Of a DNA stretch of 42,904 nucleotides, positions 18,687 to 26,068 are shown in pieces. This DNA comes from Rhodococcus spelaei (GTDB lineage Bacteria > Actinomycetota > Actinomycetes > Mycobacteriales > Mycobacteriaceae): assembly GCF_006704125.1 (NCBI RefSeq), contig NZ_VIGH01000013.1:1-42904 (forward strand), given 5' to 3'. Position numbers and translations under genes: made by a program. Below the pieces are notes generated by a model. It made no database searches and was not told where the DNA came from. It saw only the letters and a list, made by a program, of their open reading frames with translations. Every line of letters begins with the position of its first letter. Within the stretch, counting starts at the first letter, position 1.

Positions 18687-18698
18687 ACCCGCCTGCGG

Positions 18699-20468
18699 TC
18701 AGCGGCGGCGCGAGCGCAGCAGGGTCCGCGAATCCTTCCGGCGTGCACCGGTTTCCCGGCCACGCGCGGACGCGGCGATCGCCGCCAACTCGTCAGGGTC
18801 GACGATCTTCTCCCGCACCCGGGCCCCCGCGGCGCCCCGCTCGAGTTCCGCGCGGTCGATCGCCTGCCAGCCCGCCCGGTCGATCACGGCAGGCTGACGC
18901 GAGCGGACCAGATCCACCAGTGCCGGTGCGGCCGACCGCGGTTCGCGCAGCCGTCCGGCGTTGAAGTCGTCGACGAGGGCGCGCACCGTCTGCTGGGCGC
19001 ACGACTTGTTGGTGCCGATGAAGCCTGACGGGCCGCGCTTGATCCATCCGGTCGCGTAGGTGCCCGGCAGCACGGCGCCGCCGACCCCGTCGAGCACCCG
19101 ACCGTCCTCGTTCGGGAGCACGCCCGCCTCGTGGTCGAAGGGCACACCGTCGATCGGCACCCCGCGGTAGCCGATCGAGGTGAGCACCAGGCCGGCGTCC
19201 AGCAGTTCGAGGTCCTCGGTCGGCTCGACGCGCACCCGGCCGTCGGACCCGACCACCAGCGAGTTGCGGACCAGTTCGATCCCGGTAACGGCGTCCTCGC
19301 CGAGGATCCGGGTGGGGGACTGCAGGTAGCGCAACGTGATTCGCCGGCGGGCGCCGAGCGGAGCCTGCGGAGCGACCGGGAACCCGGTCGTGCGCTCGCG
19401 CAGGGAGCCGAGCAGTCGTAGCTTCTGCTCCACTGCGTGCGGGAGCGCGCCTTCCTCGGCCAGTCGTGCGGTCTCGGCGTCGAGTGTCGTCTCGGCCGCG
19501 TCGACAAGCACGTCGGCGTCCGCGGTCGCCAGCAGTGCGGCGAACTCCGGGACCGTGAACGCGGACTGGGCGATTCCGCGACGCGCGACCAGCACGACCT
19601 CCTCGATCCGGCTGCGCCGCAACGCTTCCAACGCGGGCCGTGCGATGTCGGTGCCCGCGAGCCGGTCGGGGTTGGCGGTGAGGATTCGTGCGACGTCGAG
19701 GGCGACGTTGCCGTTGCCGACGATCACCGCCCGCTCGTGGGACAGGTCGAAGTCGTGGTGGGCATGGTCGGGATGACCGTTGTACCAGGCGACGAACTCG
19801 GTGGCGGACGCCATTCCGGGCAGGTCCGCTCCGGGCACCTCGAGCTTGCGGTCGGACGACGCGCCTACCGCGTAGATCACCGCGTGGTGATGCGCGAGCA
19901 ACTCGTCGTGCGTGACGTGCGTGCCGATCTCGACACCCAGGTAGTACTCGAAGCCCGGCTGTGCCGCCATCGTGTCGTAGAGTCGCGCGACCTGCTTGGT
20001 CTTCTGGTGGTCGGGCGCGACACCGGCGCGAACCAGCCCGTGCGGCACCGGAAGCCGGTCGAAGACGTTTACCTCGACGCCCGGCTGGGTGAGCAGTTCG
20101 TCGGCGGCGTACATCGCAGCCGGACCGGACCCCACGATCGCGACCCGCAGGGGCTCACGGTCGCGGCTGACGGCGGCTGCGGCGATGACCGGTGCCAGCG
20201 TCGGCCGTGGCCGCTCCTGCTTGTAGAAGTCCGCGTTGATCGACAGGAACACCTGTTGGGACTGCTCGAGCTTCGTGTGCGGGACGATCGCGTCGACCGG
20301 GCACGCAGAGACGCACGCCCCACAGTCGACGCACGCCGCCGGGTCGATGTGCAGCATCTCGGCGGTCAGGAAGTCGGGCTCGTCGGGCGTCGGGTGAATG
20401 CAGTTGACCGGGCACGCGTACACGCAGGACGCGTCGCTGCAACAGGACTGGGTGACGACGTGGGGCAT
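18699..20468 (-). CDS. fprB: FprB-type ferredoxin/NADPH:ferredoxin reductase fusion
   Basis: A 589-residue fusion. Residues 1-65 are a bacterial ferredoxin with two cluster motifs: Cys at 9/10, 15, 19 and 23 (CCSDASCVYACPVNC), and 46, 49, 52 and 56 (CVDCGACVSACP). The rest is an adrenodoxin-reductase-like flavoprotein with FAD loop GSGPAAMY (113-120) and NADPH loop GNGNVALD (251-258), ending with the ATGWIKRGPSGFIGTNK block. M. tuberculosis FprB (Rv0886) has the same design. It should pass NADPH electrons through FAD and Fe-S clusters to a partner enzyme. The gene 29 bp upstream encodes a diiron oxygenase, the obvious candidate. Confidence 0.92.
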   Translation of the reverse strand: MPHVVTQSCCSDASCVYACPVNCIHPTPDEPDFLTAEMLHIDPAACVDCGACVSACPVDAIVPHTKLEQSQQVFLSINADFYKQERPRPTLAPVIAAAAVSRDREPLRVAIVGSGPAAMYAADELLTQPGVEVNVFDRLPVPHGLVRAGVAPDHQKTKQVARLYDTMAAQPGFEYYLGVEIGTHVTHDELLAHHHAVIYAVGASSDRKLEVPGADLPGMASATEFVAWYNGHPDHAHHDFDLSHERAVIVGNGNVALDVARILTANPDRLAGTDIARPALEALRRSRIEEVVLVARRGIAQSAFTVPEFAALLATADADVLVDAAETTLDAETARLAEEGALPHAVEQKLRLLGSLRERTTGFPVAPQAPLGARRRITLRYLQSPTRILGEDAVTGIELVRNSLVVGSDGRVRVEPTEDLELLDAGLVLTSIGYRGVPIDGVPFDHEAGVLPNEDGRVLDGVGGAVLPGTYATGWIKRGPSGFIGTNKSCAQQTVRALVDDFNAGRLREPRSAAPALVDLVRSRQPAVIDRAGWQAIDRAELERGAAGARVREKIVDPDELAAIAASARGRETGARRKDSRTLLRSRRR

Positions 20469-20497
20469 GGCGGTGGGTTCCGATCTCGGGCGTTAGG

Positions 20498-21487
20498 TCA
20501 GGCCGCGCGGCGGGCGGGTTCGCTGCGGTACCGCGAGACGTCGCCGTCGATCTTCAGCGCCTTCCACACCCGGCGCGATGCCGGGTTCATCAGTCCGCTG
20601 TCGGTGGCCAGCATGCGCACGTCGGCGAAGTAGTCGCGCAGGGTCTCGCGGGCCTCCGGGGTGCCCCAGAAGAGGTCCTTCCTGACCTGCTTGGGGATGT
20701 CGAACTCACGCCAGAACTGCTTCGGCGGGATCACGATGACGTCGCACAGGATTCGCATGATGATCGGCATCGCCAGCGAGGCGAAGAATCGTCCGACCTT
20801 GGACATCGCCGGGACGCGGCGGCGCAGGAACTGGTGCGCGAACGAGATGTGCCGGGCTTCCTCGGCGACGTGAATCGCCATGACGCCCTTCATGATCGGA
20901 TGGATGACGCCGTTCTCGCGCAGCACCGCCTTCTGGATGTGGTCGATCGGCTCCTCGCCGGCGAGCACGCCCATGAAGAAGATGACCGGCAGTGACGAAC
21001 CGGCAAGGGGGAGGAACGGCGAGACGAAGCGCATCAGCCGACCCATCCCGGGGGTGTCCTTGCCGATGCGGTTGACCATCTCCTGGAACATGAGGGTGTG
21101 GTTGCACTCCTCGATGGTCTCGTGAGTGCAGTACCGGGCCTCGGCGGAGCCGTTCTCGAGGAAGAAGACGTACTGCATCATCCCCCGGATGAGGATGTTC
21201 TCGAACTGCAGTCCGACCTTGGCGACGTTGGCCTGACGCCACATGCCGATCTCGATCTGCTTTTCCTGTGGCAGCGCCTGGTACCAGGGGTGGCTGCCGA
21301 GCGGATCGCTCTCCTTCTGGAGGATCCACCGGGGGTCGTTCGGGGTGACCGCGAACTCGGGAGCGTCCCAGTCGATGTCCTCGAAGGGGTCGAAGTGCTT
21401 GTGCACAGATGCGTCCGACAGCATCGTCAAGGATTCCTCGTACCGCGCCCGATCCGTGTCGGTGGGTGTGCTGGTCGTGAGGGTCAT
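20498..21487 (-). CDS. AurF-like diiron oxygenase
   Basis: A 329-residue ferritin-like diiron protein of the AurF (p-aminobenzoate N-oxygenase) family. Candidate ligands follow the family pattern: Glu96 (QFENIL), Glu127-x-x-His130 (ECNH), Glu179 or Glu191, His206-x3-Glu210-x2-His213 (HVAEEARH). AurF itself oxidises an arylamine to nitro, but most actinobacterial members, including Rv0885 beside fprB in M. tuberculosis, have unknown substrates; hydroxylation or desaturation of a lipid is possible. The ATG at 21487 has GGGAG 5 nt upstream. A TACACT -10-like box is at 21563-21568. It is the first gene of an operon with fprB. Confidence 0.85.
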   Translation of the reverse strand: MTLTTSTPTDTDRARYEESLTMLSDASVHKHFDPFEDIDWDAPEFAVTPNDPRWILQKESDPLGSHPWYQALPQEKQIEIGMWRQANVAKVGLQFENILIRGMMQYVFFLENGSAEARYCTHETIEECNHTLMFQEMVNRIGKDTPGMGRLMRFVSPFLPLAGSSLPVIFFMGVLAGEEPIDHIQKAVLRENGVIHPIMKGVMAIHVAEEARHISFAHQFLRRRVPAMSKVGRFFASLAMPIIMRILCDVIVIPPKQFWREFDIPKQVRKDLFWGTPEARETLRDYFADVRMLATDSGLMNPASRRVWKALKIDGDVSRYRSEPARRAA

Positions 21488-21624
21488 CGCGTCTCCCGTG
21501 TCGCTGCTACGTCTCCCGGTCGCCGAGGTTCGAGTTCGGCAACCCGGCGATGGTCTCGTGTGAGTGTAACGGCGAGTTCCAGATAAATCTACGAAAGCGC
21601 GGCGCATCCGACTGACGGCACGAG

Positions 21625-21658
21625 AAGGCCCCGCGGTCGAGGTGAGCCGCGGGGCCTT
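21625..21658 (-). terminator. terminator of the 36-aa peptide gene
   Basis: AAGGCCCCGCGG (21625-21636) pairs with CCGCGGGGCCTT (21647-21658) across a 10-nt loop. It lies 37 bp after the stop of the small gene and 138 bp before the oxygenase start, so the small gene is monocistronic. The remaining 21488-21624 is the oxygenase promoter region. Confidence 0.8.
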
Positions 21659-21694
21659 TCCGTGCTGCTGGTGAGCGGTGAAGCGTCGAACTTC

Positions 21695-21805
21695 CTAGAG
21701 GAAGAGTGCTGCCACGCCCGCGCCGGCACCGACGAGTCCGATGACTGCCGCGACCAAGGTTGCGCCTGCGGCGACCTGGCCGAGCTCCGTTGCCGATGAA
21801 CCCAT
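21695..21805 (-). CDS. 36-residue hydrophobic membrane peptide
   Basis: A gene too short for usual ORF cut-offs. ATG at 21805 is preceded by a strong AGGAG 5 nt away, and TAG is at 21695. The product starts MGSSATELGQVAAGATLVAA and continues with a Gly/Ala/Val/Leu/Ile run ending in Phe-Leu: a polar N-terminus of about ten residues and one membrane helix of about 25 residues with small-residue (GxxxG-like) packing faces. No Lys or Arg is present and the only charge is Glu7. It has its own promoter-like elements (TTGGAA at 21891, 17 bp, TAGACA at 21868), a leader hairpin and a terminator. No family is recognised. Confidence 0.72.
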   Translation of the reverse strand: MGSSATELGQVAAGATLVAAVIGLVGAGAGVAALFL

Positions 21806-21867
21806 GTGAACTCCTAGTGTCGAGGAAGCGTTGCTTCACTGTGACGCCCTCGTTGGCGCTTGAGGTA

Positions 21868-21896
21868 TGTCTACCCGACGAAATCTGCAGTTCCAA
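21868..21896 (-). promoter_or_regulatory. promoter of the 36-aa peptide gene
   Basis: On the minus strand, TTGGAA (21891-21896) is spaced 17 bp from TAGACA (21868-21873). Transcription would start near 21861, giving a leader of about 55 nt with a small hairpin GAAGC-gtt-GCTTC (21825-21837). Confidence 0.45.
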
Positions 21897-21944
21897 CGCC
21901 TAATTGCCCTGTCGCGCAAGGCATTACCTGAAAGCAACAGTAAG

Positions 21945-21980
21945 GTCACGGGCCGTAACCTGAGGTAACGAGGCAGTAAC
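21945..21980 (-). promoter_or_regulatory. phased GTAAC repeats upstream of the 36-aa peptide gene
   Basis: GTCAC (21945), GTAAC (21955), GTAAC (21965) and GTAAC (21976) recur every 10-11 bp, one helical turn, about 50 bp upstream of the -35 box. Read on the gene's strand they are GTTAC-n6-GTTAC-n5-GTTAC-n5-GTGAC. This resembles direct-repeat sites of OmpR-type regulators such as GlnR or PhoP; which protein binds is unknown. Confidence 0.55.
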
Positions 21981-22037
21981 ATTGTCGGTCCTGCAGTCGG
22001 TCGAACCGGGCGCTGCGTCGGGGCCGCGGGAGGGCCC

Positions 22038-22643
22038 TCAGTCGTCGACTCCGCGCGCCGCCAGCGCCTCGCCCATCGCGTCCGCCGTGCGTAGCGCTCC
22101 GATCACCACCGGGACGGCCAGCGCGCGCAGCGAGAATCCCAGGCCACGGGCCTTGCGGGCCTCGGTCACACTCGCCACCAGCCCGCTGAGAAGTGGGATG
22201 CAACGAATGGTCATCGCCAACACCAGGCCGACACGGTCTGTGTTCACGCCGAATCGCCGCAGCGGACCCAATGCCCGGTGCACCGCGTCGAGCATGTCCA
22301 GCACACGGGTGGTCAGGGTGACCAGCGCCGCGAGGGCCACCGAGATCAGCAGCACCCCGCAGACCACCACCGCGCGCTGCCAGCCGGTGAAGATCGTCTG
22401 GAACAGGCCGATGAACACGAGCATCCACAGCACCGGGCGCAGCTGCAGCAGTGCGAGCCGCACGGGGATCCGCGCGACGAGGTATCCGGTCGCTACCAGC
22501 GCGGCGGCCGGAACGAGCTGCCACGGCACGCGGACCGCGGCGGCGAGGCACACGAGCGCCGCCACCAGCGCGGCCAGCTTCGCTCCGGCGGGCATGCGGT
22601 GCAGGAGTGAACGCCCCGGGTGGTAGAGACCGAGCGTGGTCAT
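22038..22643 (-). CDS. bioN: biotin ECF transporter T component BioN
   Basis: A 201-residue membrane protein of the energy-coupling-factor T family. The two coupling-helix motifs Ala-Arg-Gly are present (165-167 in EARKARG, 196-198 in ALAARG); they transmit ATPase movements to the substrate-binding subunit. About five membrane helices precede them. The ATG overlaps the bioM stop (ATGA). Linkage to bioM and bioY identifies biotin as the probable substrate. Confidence 0.9.
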   Translation of the reverse strand: MTTLGLYHPGRSLLHRMPAGAKLAALVAALVCLAAAVRVPWQLVPAAALVATGYLVARIPVRLALLQLRPVLWMLVFIGLFQTIFTGWQRAVVVCGVLLISVALAALVTLTTRVLDMLDAVHRALGPLRRFGVNTDRVGLVLAMTIRCIPLLSGLVASVTEARKARGLGFSLRALAVPVVIGALRTADAMGEALAARGVDD

Positions 22644-23320
22644 CCGACGAGCCGGCGGTAGAAGCCGATCGCCTCACCGGGCAGGCCGTCCGCGACCACG
22701 CCGCCGGAGTCGACGACCAGCACCCGGTCGAAGTCGGCGAGCAGGTCGAGGTGGTGGGTCACCGCGATCACCTGCTGCGGCAGCTCGGCGAGGGTCCGCG
22801 CGACGAGCTTGGTGTTACGCAGGTCCAGCAGCGTCGTCGGCTCGTCGGCGACGATCACCTCGGGCTCGGTGACCATGATCGCGGCGATCGCGAGGAGCTG
22901 CTTCTGCCCGCCGGAGAGGTGGTGCGTCGGATGCTCGGCGTGGCCGGCGAGGCCGAACGTCTCGAGCACCGTGGCGACCCTGGCGTCCCGCTCTGCGGGG
23001 GAGAGCCCGCTGCGGCGCAGCGAGAACGCAATGTCCTCGGCGACCGTCGGCATGATGATCTGGTGGTCGGGGTCGGTGAACACGAACCCGACCTTGCGGC
23101 GCACCTTGCGGCCCTCGCGGGCGGTGTCGAGGCCGTCGACCGTGACCCGGCCGGCGCTCGGCAGTACCAGCCCGTTGACCATCCGGGCCAGCGTCGACTT
23201 ACCGCTGCCGTTCGCGCCGACGATCCCGATCCGGGCCTCGGTCAGCGACAGGTCGACGCCGTCGAGCACCGCGCGCTCGCCGTACTGGTGCGCGACGGAC
23301 TCGAAACGGATCTCGCTCAT
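22640..23320 (-). CDS. bioM: biotin ECF transporter ATPase BioM
   Basis: A 226-residue ABC ATPase of the ECF A-component type: Walker A GANGSGKST (35-43), Q-loop at Gln87, signature LSGGQ (135-139), Walker B leading to ADEP (158-161) and the switch His in VTHHLDLL. It powers biotin uptake with BioN and BioY. It starts 9 bp after bioY and overlaps bioN. Confidence 0.92.
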   Translation of the reverse strand: MSEIRFESVAHQYGERAVLDGVDLSLTEARIGIVGANGSGKSTLARMVNGLVLPSAGRVTVDGLDTAREGRKVRRKVGFVFTDPDHQIIMPTVAEDIAFSLRRSGLSPAERDARVATVLETFGLAGHAEHPTHHLSGGQKQLLAIAAIMVTEPEVIVADEPTTLLDLRNTKLVARTLAELPQQVIAVTHHLDLLADFDRVLVVDSGGVVADGLPGEAIGFYRRLVG

Positions 23321-23329
23321 GCGGGTCGG

Positions 23330-23950
23330 TCAGGCGGCGTCGGGAGCGGGTGTGGACGCCGTCGCGCGGCTCGCCGCCCGGCCGGTGAGCAACGCGGGAT
23401 AGGCACGGTGCACCTGGGCGGCGACCGCGGCCGCGACAACCGCCTTGATCGCGTCGCCGGGCAGGAAGGTCACGTTCAGGCTCAACGCCTTCGCGAACGT
23501 CAGGTCGGCGCGGATCATCATGCCTGCGATGCCGAACGCGTACAGCACCACGATCCCGCCGAGCAGGTTGATGGCGGTCCCGACGATCACGTTGTAGCGG
23601 GGCAGCAGCTTGACCGTCAACCAGCCGATCAACGCGACGGTCGGGATCCAGCCGATGAGGAACCCCGCAGTGGCGCTCGACAGTGAGGTCAGCGAGGTAC
23701 GCCCACCCGCGAGCACGGGCAGGGCCAGGCCGAGCGCGATGACGGTGAGCACCGCGAGCACACCCTTGCGCGGTCCGAGCAGTGCGCCCGCGATCATCAC
23801 GCCGAGGGTCTGCAAGGTGATGGGGACGCCGGAGGTGCCGATGTTGATGGTGCCCGGCAGGCCGAGGGCGATGATCAGCGCGGCGAACACGGCGACCTGC
23901 GCGAGGTCGCGCGCGGAAAAGGTCGGGGCGCCAGAAATACGGGTGGACAC
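23330..23950 (-). CDS. bioY: biotin transporter substrate-binding subunit BioY
   Basis: A 206-residue membrane protein of the BioY family, which binds biotin within the membrane. Six hydrophobic segments are visible. The loop GTINIGTSGVPITLQTLGVMIAGALLGPRKG and the block AGGRTSLTSLSSATAGFLIGW match the conserved BioY S-component motifs. The GTG at 23950 is the first in-frame start giving the family N-terminus; AAGGAG lies 12 nt upstream. The order bioY-bioM-bioN is a complete transporter. Confidence 0.92.
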   Translation of the reverse strand: MSTRISGAPTFSARDLAQVAVFAALIIALGLPGTINIGTSGVPITLQTLGVMIAGALLGPRKGVLAVLTVIALGLALPVLAGGRTSLTSLSSATAGFLIGWIPTVALIGWLTVKLLPRYNVIVGTAINLLGGIVVLYAFGIAGMMIRADLTFAKALSLNVTFLPGDAIKAVVAAAVAAQVHRAYPALLTGRAASRATASTPAPDAA

Positions 23951-24174
23951 GGCGGGGCACGGCTCCTTGCACGTCGGGGGACCGCCCGAGCTTATGTCAG
24001 GCCGGTGGGTCGGCCCCTGGTCCGGGCAGGGTCCCGCCCGCAACCGGCCCTGGGGGATCACCCTGATCTTTCCCTGATCTTGGCGTTGAGCTGGTGATTT
24101 CCGGCCGCCGGCGTGCCAGTGTTGAACGCATCGAGCCGCCATTGCCGGTTCGCTGGAGTGAATGGAGAACTGAC

Positions 24175-24348
24175 GTGTTCTGGAAGATCATCGGAGTGGT
24201 GGCCCTGGTCTGGGTCGCGATGGCACTGGTCGGGGTGCTGGTCAAGGGGCTGTTCTGGATTCTCGCGGTCAGCGCGGTGGTCTTCGGGCTGTACCTGTTG
24301 TTCAAGGCGATGTCGGGCAGCGACAGCAACGACGTCACGAGGGTCTGA
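24175..24348 (+). CDS. small two-helix membrane protein (57 aa)
   Basis: A 57-residue protein with two hydrophobic helices (IIGVVALVWVAMALVGVLV and FWILAVSAVVFGLYLLFKAM) and a short polar Ser/Asp-rich tail. The GTG at 24175 has GGAGA 7 nt upstream, a better start than the Met far upstream at 24094. Such small membrane proteins are common and uncharacterised in Rhodococcus-like genomes. It is divergent from the bio operon. Confidence 0.7.
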   Translation: MFWKIIGVVALVWVAMALVGVLVKGLFWILAVSAVVFGLYLLFKAMSGSDSNDVTRV

Positions 24349-24408
24349 CGCGTCGCCGCTCTGACGTGTCACCGCTCGGGCGCGGCGAGTTCGGGGCATG
24401 CTGACCGC

Positions 24409-25125
24409 ATGGAGTCGACACAGATCGCGCCGGTACCAGAGAACTGGCAGCGCGGCGTCGTGATCGTCGCGCACCCGGACGACATCGAGTACGGCTGCGC
24501 CGCCGCGGTGGCCCGCTGGACGGCGCAGGGCAAGGATGTCCGGTACGTGCTGGCCACCAGCGGTGAGGCGGGTATCGAGGGGATGGCTCCGGCCGAGTGC
24601 GGTCCGCTGCGGGAAGAGGAGCAGCGCTGTTCGGCGGCGTGCGTGGGCGTGAGCGAGGTCGAGTTCCTCGGACTTCCCGACGGTCGGCTCGAGTACGGCG
24701 TCGAACTGCGCAGGGCGCTGGCCGGGGCGATCCGACGGCATCGACCCGAGGTCGTGGTCACGCTGAATCACCACCCGATCGCCGGTGGCGGCCACCTCAA
24801 CAGTGCCGACCATCGGGCTGCGGGTCAGGCGGCGCTCGACGCCATCGCCGACGCCGCGAACGAGTGGATCTTCCCGGACCTGCCCGAGCCGCGGTGGACG
24901 GGGGTGCGGACGGCGCTGGTCAACGTGATGTCGGGGTGGACCCACGCCGTCGACGTCCGCGACACCGTCGATGTCGCGGTCGCGTCACTGGCCGAGCACA
25001 AGGAGTACCTCTCTGCGTTGAGCGAGGTCCCCGTCGCGGAGCAGGCCGCTGCGCAGGTCGAGCGGGCAACCGGACCCAAGGGTGAGTTCGATCGGGCGGT
25101 CGGCTTCGAGTTGTACTCGTTCTGA
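24409..25125 (+). CDS. PIG-L family deacetylase
   Basis: A 238-residue member of the GlcNAc-PI de-N-acetylase/LmbE superfamily, zinc hydrolases that deacetylate N-acetyl sugars and conjugates (MshB and Mca belong here). The metal motif is AHPDD (21-25) followed by Glu27; the third ligand is likely in NSADHRAAG (H of ADH). It is shorter than MshB or Mca and its substrate is unknown. Convergent with the diacylglycerol kinase gene, with 7 bp between stops. Confidence 0.87.
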   Translation: MESTQIAPVPENWQRGVVIVAHPDDIEYGCAAAVARWTAQGKDVRYVLATSGEAGIEGMAPAECGPLREEEQRCSAACVGVSEVEFLGLPDGRLEYGVELRRALAGAIRRHRPEVVVTLNHHPIAGGGHLNSADHRAAGQAALDAIADAANEWIFPDLPEPRWTGVRTALVNVMSGWTHAVDVRDTVDVAVASLAEHKEYLSALSEVPVAEQAAAQVERATGPKGEFDRAVGFELYSF

Positions 25126-25132
25126 GTGTTCG

Positions 25133-26068
25133 TCAGCCGACCGGCGCCCCCACGATGACCCGACCCGCGCCCGGCACGGCCTCGATGTCGATCGGCAGCG
25201 GGGCGATCCGCTCGCCGTCGGCGTAGGCGGTGATGCCGGCAGGAGCGGAGCCCGCGGAGCGACCGGGGGCCGGGGCTTCCAGTCGCACCCGGCGGGACCG
25301 GAAGACCTGCACCTCGTCGAGGTCGACGTGGGTGCCCTTGTAGACGGTCGGGAACAGGCGGGCGAGCTTGAGTCGGCTGCCCGGCGACACCACGATCACG
25401 TCGAGCTGTCCGTCGGTCAGGCTCGCCGACGGCGCGATGAGCATGCCGCCCCCGTACGAGGTGCCGTTGCCGACGGAGACCATCGCCGCGTCGAGTTCGA
25501 GGGTGCGGTCGTCGAGGGTGATCCGGTAGGGGATTGCTCGCAGGCTCGCGAGCTCCGCGACCATCGCGAGGTTGTAACGCATCGGACCGCGCGGCCACCG
25601 CATCCGGTTCGCCCGGTCGGTGACCAGCGAGTCGAATCCGCTGGCGAGAACCGTGCCGAACCAGTGTTCGTCCGCCGACCCTTGGGTGACCCGGCCGAGG
25701 TCGATGTCGGCGACCTGTCCGTCGACGACGACGTCGGCCGCCGCGACAGGGTCGTCGACGGGGATGTGGAACAGTCGGGCGTGGTCGTTCCCGGTGCCGC
25801 CCGGGATGATGCCGAGCGGCACGCCGGTGCCGGCGAGGGCCTGCCAGGCGATGTTGATCAGGCCGTCCCCGCCGACCGCGACGAGTGCGTCGGTGCCTGC
25901 GGCGACGGCGTCGCGCGCGAGTTGCAGTGCGTCCGAGGCACTTCGACCCTCGATCGACGTGATCTCGAGGCCGCGTTCGCGTAGCCGCGCCGTCGCGGCC
26001 GCGGCGACCTCGTGCGGGTGCCCGCCGCCGGCGTGCGGATTCGTCAGTACCGTCACAGACCTCGTCAC
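25133..26068 (-). CDS. diacylglycerol/lipid kinase (DagK/YegS family)
   Basis: A 311-residue lipid kinase. The nucleotide-binding motif GGDG is at 66-69 and GGTGND at 90-95; NGTSYGGGMLIAP and AYADGERI are conserved C-terminal elements. M. tuberculosis Rv2252, the equivalent gene, phosphorylates diacylglycerol and other amphipathic lipids and has been linked to PIM synthesis. The GTG start overlaps the stop of the upstream flavoprotein gene (GTGA), so both are translated together as in Rv2251-Rv2252. Confidence 0.9.
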   Translation of the reverse strand: MTRSVTVLTNPHAGGGHPHEVAAAATARLRERGLEITSIEGRSASDALQLARDAVAAGTDALVAVGGDGLINIAWQALAGTGVPLGIIPGGTGNDHARLFHIPVDDPVAAADVVVDGQVADIDLGRVTQGSADEHWFGTVLASGFDSLVTDRANRMRWPRGPMRYNLAMVAELASLRAIPYRITLDDRTLELDAAMVSVGNGTSYGGGMLIAPSASLTDGQLDVIVVSPGSRLKLARLFPTVYKGTHVDLDEVQVFRSRRVRLEAPAPGRSAGSAPAGITAYADGERIAPLPIDIEAVPGAGRVIVGAPVG

